6,700 nt of DNA from JAIOPA01 sp036522895 (GTDB lineage Bacteria; Eisenbacteria; RBG-16-71-46), in NCBI GenBank assembly GCA_036522895.1, contig DATDEX010000094.1, positions 1-6,700 on the forward strand, given 5' to 3'. The notes beneath the pieces were generated by a model. It ran no database searches. It was not told the DNA's origin and was given only the letters and a program-made list of their open reading frames with translations. Positions 1 through 4,613 of the stretch are shown in pieces. Positions within the stretch are counted from its first letter, which is position 1, and every line of letters starts with the position of its first letter. The position numbers and the translations under genes were made by a program.

Positions 1-636
1 CCGGCCGCGCCGGCGCACCCCGCGCCCGCCGAGCTGGCCCTCGAGCGCCTCGAAGACCGCTACGCGCAACTCCTCGCCCGGTACCGGCCCGATCTCGCCG
101 AGCGCTACGGGGCCACGCCGTACAGCGTCAAGTTCGTGCCGATCGACGAGGTGACCGCCGCCCCGCACGTGCGCGAGCTCCAGCAGATGCTGGCCCAGAC
201 CGACACGCTGCCCGCGGGCAGCCGGGCCGATTCGCTTCGCGTCCGGCTCCGCCGGGAGATCGCGGAGACCCTCCCCGACGGGGCGCTCCGCCGTGACCCG
301 TTGCTCTGGCTCGACGTGATCGACGCGGCGGCGCGCGCACCGTTCGCGATCGGTCCGGCCAATGGGTGCGATCGCACCCGGCGCGGCACGCTGCAATTGC
401 GGACATTGCCCGAGGCATTGCGAGGTGCGATCGTGCTCATGCGCACGGCCCCACCCCCGGACGCGGCGGCCCTGGAAGCCCGTCTGACGCGGGTGGAACG
501 GCTCTTTCGTCAAGACCTTCCCGCCCGGACCGAACCTTGCAAGGAGGCGAGGCACCGCGCCGAGTTCGTCGAGGCGGATTCGCTCGCCGCCGCGTCGCTC
601 GCGCGGTATCGCCAGTGGCTGACCGGCGGGGACTGA
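1..636 (+). CDS. DUF885-like N-terminal helical protein, 5' end outside window
   Basis: The frame is open from base 1 to a TGA at 634-636, giving 211 visible residues; the true start lies upstream. The sequence is helical and charged, with no membrane segment in view. It reads like the N-terminal half of DUF885 proteins (family of unknown function, often exported): a 'RYRPDLAERYG' segment, a 'PHVRELQQML' helix, a 'RRDPLLWLDVID' segment, then 'LRTLPEALRGAIVLMRTAPPP' split by a turn, and an 'EADSLAAASLARYRQWL' helix near the end. DUF885 proteins usually run to roughly 550-600 residues, and here the chain stops right after that helix. No continuation was seen in other frames downstream, so it is either a short standalone variant or a truncated gene. 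The family call rests on recalled pattern only. The codon bias looks genuinely coding. Function unknown. Confidence 0.6.
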   Translation, partial: PAAPAHPAPAELALERLEDRYAQLLARYRPDLAERYGATPYSVKFVPIDEVTAAPHVRELQQMLAQTDTLPAGSRADSLRVRLRREIAETLPDGALRRDPLLWLDVIDAAARAPFAIGPANGCDRTRRGTLQLRTLPEALRGAIVLMRTAPPPDAAALEARLTRVERLFRQDLPARTEPCKEARHRAEFVEADSLAAASLARYRQWLTGGD

Positions 637-689
637 GGCGCCCGGCGGGCAAAATCGTTGCGGTTCGCATGGGCCGCATGCATCAAACG

Positions 690-719
690 TTGACGTTCGA
701 CACGTTCGACCTGTACGTT
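690..719 (+). promoter_or_regulatory. Candidate sigma70-type promoter of the carboxypeptidase gene
   Basis: TTGACG (690-695, five of six matches to TTGACA) is followed after 18 bases by TACGTT (714-719, TAnnnT type). A start near 726 would give a leader of about 74 bases before the ATG at 800. The spacer is occupied by a tandem repeat, so a regulator binding there would block polymerase. Inference from sequence only; the -10 is weak. Confidence 0.35.
693..710 (+). repeat. Tandem 9-bp repeat ACGTTCGAC x2 in promoter spacer
   Basis: ACGTTCGAC occurs at 693-701 and again, exactly abutting, at 702-710. Related ACGTT or ACGTC cores lie at 687, 715 and 724, so five ACGT cores fall within about 40 bases. 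The cluster sits between the proposed -35 and -10 elements, where an operator would be expected. No known regulator is recognised. Confidence 0.6.
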
Positions 720-786
720 CTAAACGTCTGCACCTGCCGATACCATGGATGGAGTTCGGTACCCGGAACGGTCCGGGGGCTCTTCG

Positions 787-792
787 AGGAGG
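787..792 (+). promoter_or_regulatory. Shine-Dalgarno AGGAGG fixing the carboxypeptidase start
   Basis: A perfect AGGAGG lies 7 bases before the ATG at 800. An in-frame ATG at 749 would put this sequence inside the coding region and add 17 residues ahead of a good signal peptide, so 800 is preferred. Confidence 0.85.
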
Positions 793-799
793 TTCTGTC

Positions 800-1732
800 A
801 TGCGCTTTCGCGCACCGGGCGTGCTGTTGCTGAGCGCCCTCCTGGCGACCGTGGCCACGATGGCCGGGGCCGCTCCCTTGGCCGCTGGAAGCGCCACCCC
901 CGCAACGCTGGCCACGCGCGCCGGCACGGCCGCGAGGCCGTCCGTGCGGCACCACCGTCGCGTCCACCACCACCGGCCGCCGCCGCCGGGCGGGGTGTAC
1001 GCCCGCAACGCCATCGTGCTCGACCCGGCCACCGGCGAAGTGCTCTACGAGAAGAACTCGTCGCGCTCGGTGCCGATCGCGAGCCTCACCAAGCTCATGA
1101 CCGCGCTCGTGTTCCTGGAGCAGAAGCCGGACCTGACGCGCGAGGTCGAGGTGACGCCCGGCGAGATCGCCGGCGCCGGCCACACGCAGCTCCGGCGCGG
1201 CGAGCGCGTGCCGCTCGGCGAGCTCCTGCACATGAGCCTCATGTGCTCGGACAACTGCGCCACGCGCGTGATCGCGCTCGAGTCGGGCCTCTCGCCCGCC
1301 GACTTCATCGCGCGCATGAACACGAAGGCCGTCGAGCTGGGGCTGACCGGCGCGCGCTTCGTGGAGTTCACCGGCCTCGACGAGCACAACGTCGCCACCG
1401 CGTCCGACGTCGCCCGCCTGCTCCACGCGGCGGCGAACGAGCCGCTGATCGCCCAGATCACCACGACGCGGTCCTACCAGTTCCGGACCGAGCGCCGCCG
1501 GCACGCGATCAACAACACCGACCGCCTGCTCTACGGCCGCTACGAGATCCTCGGCGGCAAGACCGGGTTCATCCTCGAGGCCGGCTATTGCTTCGCGACG
1601 TGGGTCCGCACCCAGGGCCGCGATCTGATCGCGGTGGTGCTGGGCGCGCCCACGAACGCGACGCGCTTCGCGGATGCCGTGCGCCTGATCCAGAAGGTCT
1701 CGCAGCCCGCGGCGACTTCGACGCAGCCGTAG
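800..1732 (+). CDS. Secreted D-alanyl-D-alanine carboxypeptidase (peptidase S11, PBP5/PBP7-like)
   Basis: 310 residues. It trims or cleaves D-Ala ends of peptidoglycan stem peptides in the periplasm. Residues 1-25 form a signal peptide: MRFR, then a hydrophobic core (VLLLSALLATVA), then small residues around AGAAP. Residues 26-65 are a low-complexity linker with a His/Arg/Pro cluster (about 50-65). The catalytic domain starts near 66 ('YARNAIVLDPATGEVLYEKN'). The three serine-transpeptidase motifs are present: SLTK (Ser95, Lys98), SDN (150-152) and KTG (254-256). The chain ends about 55 residues after KTG, so the C-terminal PBP5 domain and amphipathic membrane anchor are missing, as in PBP7-type endopeptidases. 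It could therefore be a DD-carboxypeptidase or a DD-endopeptidase. Cysteines flank SDN (MCSDNCAT) and could pair. It has its own ribosome site and a likely promoter upstream. The family call is firm; the exact reaction is inferred. Confidence 0.95.
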   Translation: MRFRAPGVLLLSALLATVATMAGAAPLAAGSATPATLATRAGTAARPSVRHHRRVHHHRPPPPGGVYARNAIVLDPATGEVLYEKNSSRSVPIASLTKLMTALVFLEQKPDLTREVEVTPGEIAGAGHTQLRRGERVPLGELLHMSLMCSDNCATRVIALESGLSPADFIARMNTKAVELGLTGARFVEFTGLDEHNVATASDVARLLHAAANEPLIAQITTTRSYQFRTERRRHAINNTDRLLYGRYEILGGKTGFILEAGYCFATWVRTQGRDLIAVVLGAPTNATRFADAVRLIQKVSQPAATSTQP

Positions 1733-1840
1733 TCGCGTCGCCGGCGTCGTTCGCGGCTGCCGGCGGGTGAGCTGACGCATCGTGACCACTCCGCCCGCCG
1801 GCGCGGGACGCCCCGCGGCCGGCGTCGTCCGCGCGGGGAG

Positions 1841-1849
1841 TGCTAATCT
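1841..1849 (+). promoter_or_regulatory. Extended -10 promoter placed for leaderless transcription of the TSUP gene
   Basis: TGCTAATCT has the TGn extension plus a TAnnnT -10 box (TAATCT, 1844-1849). The usual start, about 7 bases downstream, falls on the A of the ATG at 1856. There is no Shine-Dalgarno at proper distance: the nearest GGGGAG (1835-1840) is 15 bases away. Just upstream, CCCCGCG (1811-1817) and CGCGGGG (1832-1838) can pair as a 7-bp stem, but no T-run follows, so it is not a standard terminator for the carboxypeptidase gene. Confidence 0.45.
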
Positions 1850-1855
1850 GGCCGG

Positions 1856-2641
1856 ATGACGACGCGTGGATGGCTCGCGGCCGCGCTCGCGGGATTCCTC
1901 GCCGGGCTGGCGGGCGGGCTGTTCGGCGTGGGCGGGGGCATCATCCTGGTCCCGGTGCTGACGGCGTTCTTCGCCTTGAACCAGCACCAGGCGCACGGCA
2001 CCTCGCTCGCCGCGATCGGCGCCACCGCCGTGGCCGGGCTCGTCGTGTACGGGCTCCACGGTCACGTCGCCTGGCTCGCGGCGGCGCTCATGGCGATGGC
2101 GAGCGTTCCGGCCGCCCGGCTGGGTGCCCGGCTCGCCGCCCGCACGAGTCGCCAGCGCCTCGCGGGGGCGTTCGCCGGGTTCCTGCTGCTCGTCGCCGCG
2201 CGCATCCTCTGGCGAACGCCCGCGGGCTCGGCGGAGCAACTGCTCCCGGGTGTCCTGGGCGTGCTCGCGACGCTCGGCGTGGGTGCGGGCGCGGGACTGC
2301 TCGCGGGCTTCATGGGCGTGGGCGGCGGGATCATCGCGGTCCCGGCGCTCACGATCCTGTTCGGGATGAGCCAGCAGACCGCGCAGGGCACGAGCCTCGC
2401 CCTCATCCTCGTGACGGCCCCGTTCGGCGCGCTCGAGCACGATCGCCATGGCAACGTCGCCCGGCCGCTCCTGCCCCCGCTCGCGGCGGGGGCCCTGCTC
2501 GGCGCGCCGCTCGCGTCGTGGGCGGCGCAAAGGCTGCCGCAGGCCCCACTCGCACGGGGTTTTGCGCTGTTCCTCGTCGCGAACGCGATCCGGATCGGGT
2601 GGACGGCCCGGCGCGCGGAGCGGAAGGCCGCGACCAGTTAG
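1856..2641 (+). CDS. TauE/SafE (TSUP) family membrane permease
   Basis: 261 residues, close to the usual length of about 250. TSUP proteins are inner-membrane carriers linked to export or import of sulfite, sulfonates, organosulfur acids or other small anions; the substrate here cannot be read. The protein is almost entirely hydrophobic, with several membrane helices. It shows the family's internal duplication: GVGGGIILVP at residues 24-33 and GVGGGIIAVP at 154-163, each followed about 20 residues later by a matching 'GTSLA' segment (QAHGTSLAAIG and TAQGTSLALIL). The C-terminus is short and basic (RRAERKAATS), consistent with a cytoplasmic tail. It begins 123 bases after the carboxypeptidase stop, has its own promoter-like sequence and no ribosome site, so it is probably not co-translated with the gene before it. 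No sulfur-metabolism gene lies nearby to suggest a substrate. Confidence 0.9.
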   Translation: MTTRGWLAAALAGFLAGLAGGLFGVGGGIILVPVLTAFFALNQHQAHGTSLAAIGATAVAGLVVYGLHGHVAWLAAALMAMASVPAARLGARLAARTSRQRLAGAFAGFLLLVAARILWRTPAGSAEQLLPGVLGVLATLGVGAGAGLLAGFMGVGGGIIAVPALTILFGMSQQTAQGTSLALILVTAPFGALEHDRHGNVARPLLPPLAAGALLGAPLASWAAQRLPQAPLARGFALFLVANAIRIGWTARRAERKAATS

Positions 2642-2778
2642 TCCGTTGCCGCACGCGTGGATGCCGGCGCTCGCTCCCCTCGACCCGCGGCGCATGCCCT
2701 GCGGTCGTACTCACAACGTTCCATACGCCGGAGCCCCGGAAGCGCTCGCGGAAAGTATCTCGTCGTTCAGCAATCCTA

Positions 2779-2796
2779 CGAGAAAAACGAGAAAAA
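2779..2796 (+). repeat. Tandem 9-bp repeat CGAGAAAAA x2
   Basis: CGAGAAAAA occurs at 2779-2787 and directly again at 2788-2796. The A-tracts are spaced 9 bases apart, slightly under one helical turn, and stand out in a GC-rich genome. On the minus strand it reads as two T5 runs, but I see no stable hairpin before them. Confidence 0.55.
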
Positions 2797-3054
2797 TCTT
2801 CGCGACCGGCATTCAGTTCTTGCCCCAGGTTGCCCGGATGCCGCATGGTCTCCCGATTCGCGCACTGGAGCCGGGCCGCTCGAACGCCCGCTGCCGCGCC
2901 GCGCGTGTTTGGTCCACGACAACATTATTTTGCCTTCGCGAGCCGGCCGGAGAGAGCGTTGAGCACGAACGTTCTCCCATGCGGGCCGATACTGGCGTAT
3001 GCTTTCCGTGTGCCGTCGCCTCATGCTGGCGCTGCGTCGGCGCGCCGAATTCCA

Positions 3055-3069
3055 ATTCGAATTTCGAAT
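3055..3069. repeat. Perfect 7-bp inverted repeat (ATTCGAA-T-TTCGAAT)
   Basis: The left arm ATTCGAA (3055-3061) and right arm TTCGAAT (3063-3069) are exact reverse complements around one base. A further GAATT lies just upstream (3047-3051), so several AATTCGA-like units cluster. The low GC and tight symmetry look like a DNA-binding protein operator rather than an RNA hairpin, since one base cannot form a loop. It starts about 60 bases before the terminator stem. Regulator unknown. Confidence 0.5.
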
Positions 3070-3078
3070 GTGAAGGCG

Positions 3079-3096
3079 ATCCGCTGCAAAGCGGAT
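3079..3096 (+). other. GCAA-tetraloop RNA hairpin preceding a terminator
   Basis: ATCCGCT (3079-3085) pairs perfectly with AGCGGAT (3090-3096) around a GCAA (GNRA) loop. It stands 19 bases before the terminator stem, whose loop is also GCAA. Two stable hairpins in a row suggest the 3' end of a structured transcript. No known riboswitch class was matched. Confidence 0.5.
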
Positions 3097-3115
3097 TCTC
3101 TTCGCTCGCGACGAG

Positions 3116-3149
3116 CCCCGCACCCGCAAGGGTGCGGGGTTTCGTTTTT
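3116..3149 (+). terminator. Strong intrinsic terminator
   Basis: A perfect 10-bp stem, CCCCGCACCC (3116-3125) with GGGTGCGGGG (3130-3139), closes a GCAA loop and is followed by TTTCGTTTTT (3140-3149). This is the clearest rho-independent terminator in the window. The nearest upstream plus-strand gene, the permease, ends 474 bases earlier, so the terminated transcript either has a very long 3' tail or is a separate small RNA. Confidence 0.9.
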
Positions 3150-3239
3150 CGCGGGTGGGAAGACACACTCAGGGTCAGCAGCCGGACGGACGGGTCGCGC
3201 GATGACCGCGAAAATACCGGCGATTTCCGCTCATGACCC

Positions 3240-3269
3240 TTGTTTGGGCATTTCACCCTCCAGTATGCT
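3240..3269 (+). promoter_or_regulatory. Candidate sigma70 promoter of the secreted beta-sandwich gene
   Basis: TTGTTT (3240-3245) and TATGCT (3264-3269) are separated by 18 bases. It lies after the upstream terminator and would start transcription near 3276, giving a leader of about 130 bases before the ATG at 3409. Placement fits; box matches are moderate. Confidence 0.4.
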
Positions 3270-3395
3270 CACCGACCACATCCACCCAGCTCACGTCCAC
3301 TGGCTGCAAGAAACGATGCCGCAGAGACGGGAGTCGTTGGATCCCACAGGTGCGTATCGTGTGACATCAGGATCGCATCCCGCCATCCACACCAA

Positions 3396-3402
3396 GAGGG
3401 AG
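3396..3402 (+). promoter_or_regulatory. Shine-Dalgarno GAGGGAG fixing the secreted-protein start
   Basis: GAGGGAG ends 6 bases before the ATG at 3409. The same frame is open far upstream (back to 1840), so this site together with the signal peptide starting MKK is what fixes the true start. Confidence 0.8.
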
Positions 3403-3408
3403 ACCACG

Positions 3409-4158
3409 ATGAAGAAGCTTGGTACGACGCTGGCTGTTTCCACTGTGGCGTTGGCCTTCGCCGTCAGCGCGCTCGCCAACGGCACGGTGCAGTCGCTGCC
3501 GTTCGCGCAGGACTGGACGAACACGGGGCTGATCACCGCCAACGATGACTGGACGGCCGTGCCCGGCATCATCGGGTTCCTCGGCGACTCCGATCCGGTC
3601 GGCGCCGTCACGGCCGTCGACCCGCAGACGCTCACGGCCGACGTGGCCGTGCAGCAGGACGTCATCGCGCAGGCGGTGACCACGAACACGGCCGGCGGCG
3701 TCGGCGAGTTCGACGGCCTGACCGATCCAGTCGTGGGCCTGCAGGGCTCGGGCACCGCGGATGCGCCCTACCTGCTGCTCAACATCAACACGTTCGGCAA
3801 GCAGAACATCGGCCTCGCGTACTCCGTGCGCGACATCGACGGAACGGCGGACAACGCGACCCAGCAGTGCTGCGCCCAGTTCCGCGTCGGCACGAGCGGC
3901 ACGTGGACGAACATCGCCGGCTCGTACATCGCGGACGCCACCACGGGTCCTTCGCTCGCCACGCTGGTCACGCCGATCAGCGTCGTGCTGCCGGCGAGCG
4001 CGAACAACCAGACTCAGATCCAGATCCGCATCCTGACCACGAACGCGATCGGCAGCGACGAGTGGATCGGCATCGACTCGATCCGCGTCACGGGTGACAA
4101 CATCCCGGTGCCCACGAGCAAGAGCAACTGGAGCGCGGTCAAGGCGCTGTTCCGGTAG
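3409..4158 (+). CDS. Secreted beta-sandwich protein of unknown function
   Basis: 249 residues. Residues 1-23 are a classic Sec signal peptide (MKKLGTT, hydrophobic core, cleavage after ALA before NGT). The mature protein is rich in Thr, Asn, Asp, Gly and Val with alternating hydrophobic residues, typical of an exported beta-sandwich. The pattern resembles the jelly-roll-like domains often found at the N-terminus of extracellular nucleases and surface proteins: a 'FAQDWTNTG' opening, a 'LGLQGSGTADAPYLLL'-type core strand (actual reading VVGLQGSG), a 'GTSGTWTNIAGSY' hairpin, and a closing 'EWIGIDSIRVTG' strand (218-229). Here the domain stands alone with no catalytic module. Cys154 and Cys155 are adjacent, an unusual vicinal pair in an exported protein. 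The last 13 residues (SKSNWSAVKALFR) form a short basic amphipathic tail after a Pro/Thr linker and may be a sorting tag. The gene is monocistronic, bounded by terminators on both sides. Role not known; surface or matrix protein is an inference. Confidence 0.88.
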   Translation: MKKLGTTLAVSTVALAFAVSALANGTVQSLPFAQDWTNTGLITANDDWTAVPGIIGFLGDSDPVGAVTAVDPQTLTADVAVQQDVIAQAVTTNTAGGVGEFDGLTDPVVGLQGSGTADAPYLLLNINTFGKQNIGLAYSVRDIDGTADNATQQCCAQFRVGTSGTWTNIAGSYIADATTGPSLATLVTPISVVLPASANNQTQIQIRILTTNAIGSDEWIGIDSIRVTGDNIPVPTSKSNWSAVKALFR

Positions 4159-4166
4159 TCGCTCGG

Positions 4167-4182
4167 CCCCGCGATCGCGGGG
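4167..4182. repeat. 16-bp perfect palindrome after the secreted-protein gene
   Basis: CCCCGCGATCGCGGGG is fully self-complementary and is immediately followed by a second palindrome, TCGATCGA (4183-4190). It begins 8 bases after the stop codon and precedes the larger terminator hairpin. As RNA the stem could protect the 3' end; as DNA it could be a binding site. No T-run follows, so it is not itself a standard terminator. Confidence 0.6.
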
Positions 4183-4209
4183 TCGATCGAACCTCCGGCT
4201 TCGAACCCG

Positions 4210-4246
4210 ACGGGGTCCCGCCCAGTGGCGGGGCCCCGTTCGTTTC
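4210..4246 (+). terminator. Intrinsic terminator of the secreted-protein gene
   Basis: ACGGGGTCCCGCC (4210-4222) pairs with GGCGGGGCCCCGT (4227-4239) over 13 positions with a single T-G wobble, closing a CAGT loop. TCGTTT follows. The T-tract is short and interrupted, which is common in GC-rich genomes. It lies 51 bases after the stop at 4158. Confidence 0.8.
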
Positions 4247-4613
4247 GGCCCGCGTGCGGGGCTGACCACGCCGTGGGCGCAATGGCGCAGGCGGGTTCGC
4301 TCGCGCACGGTCGGCGTAACATCCCGCAATCATGCCGTTGCACCCCGCACGGCGCGCGCGGGCGCTCGAGCGCCGGTCGATGAGGCAAGCCGAGCGGTGG
4401 CAGCGTGTTCACCCCGTGCGCCGCGACATTCCGGGCCACGCCCGTGCGCCGGCGCGTGAACGCCCGCGCCGCCAGCGACTTGCCGCCGGCCGGTGCCGCG
4501 CGCAACCGCGCTCATCCGCCGCGGCAGCCCGCTTGCATGTCTCTCCACGGGGCGAGCCGTGCCCAGCACCCCGCTTGGTCCGGAAGCCCCACCTCAGATG
4601 CCACGGAGGGCGA
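4247..4613. other. Intergenic leader region before the Lon-like gene
   Basis: About 370 bases precede the preferred Lon start. The Lon frame is open through 4332-4613, but those 94 residues contain 25 Arg and one Lys, with no resemblance to the Lon N-domain. That is the composition expected from chance reading of GC-rich DNA. A TAnnnT box (TAACAT, 4317-4322) could be a -10, with no good -35 at normal spacing. If used, it gives either a near-leaderless start at the ATG at 4332 or a leader of about 285 bases to 4614. No other gene, hairpin of note or RNA family is seen. Confidence 0.45.
4605..4610 (+). promoter_or_regulatory. Shine-Dalgarno GGAGGG supporting the Lon-like start at 4614
   Basis: GGAGGG is strong in sequence but close, with only 3 bases before the ATG. 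No comparable site precedes the in-frame ATG at 4332. Together with the composition of the upstream segment this favours 4614. Confidence 0.6.

Larger units (their letters stand above)
2642..3115. other. Intergenic stretch without a credible gene
   Basis: About 470 bases follow the permease stop with no reading frame that looks like protein. The longest plus-strand candidate (2657-2962) encodes an Arg/Ser/Pro-rich chain with no ribosome site and no family resemblance. The stretch is noticeably more AT-rich than the flanking genes, especially at 2750-2805 and 2915-2945. It holds a tandem A-rich repeat, an isolated palindrome GAACGTTC (2967-2974), a TATGCT box (2998-3003) without a convincing -35, and the structured element listed separately at 3055-3149. 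It may be a decayed gene, a regulatory region or an untranslated RNA. Confidence 0.5.

Noticed and set aside
1811..1838. GC-rich hairpin as terminator for the carboxypeptidase gene
   Set aside because: The 7-bp stem has a long loop and no T-tract; self-pairing of this kind is frequent in such GC-rich DNA.
683..2695. 670-residue minus-strand open frame
   Set aside because: It is antisense to the carboxypeptidase and permease genes, with extreme Arg/Glu/Ala content typical of reverse-frame reading of GC-rich coding DNA.
2657..2962. 101-residue plus-strand frame after the permease
   Set aside because: No ribosome site, no family resemblance, Arg/Ser/Pro-rich; treated as non-coding.
3079..3149. 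Cyclic-di-GMP (GEMM) riboswitch or other known class
   Set aside because: The CGCTGCAAAGCGG stretch faintly recalls a GEMM stem, but the conserved joining segments of that class are absent, and the element ends more than 250 bases before the next start codon.
3360..3375. CRP-type site beginning TGTGA
   Set aside because: Only one half-site is present; the expected TCACA partner six bases on is missing.
1840..3408. Long open plus-strand frame continuous with the secreted protein
   Set aside because: This frame is only a chance extension across the permease gene and the intergenic region; it is Arg/Pro-rich and unlike a protein. The real start is the ATG at 3409 with a ribosome site and signal peptide.
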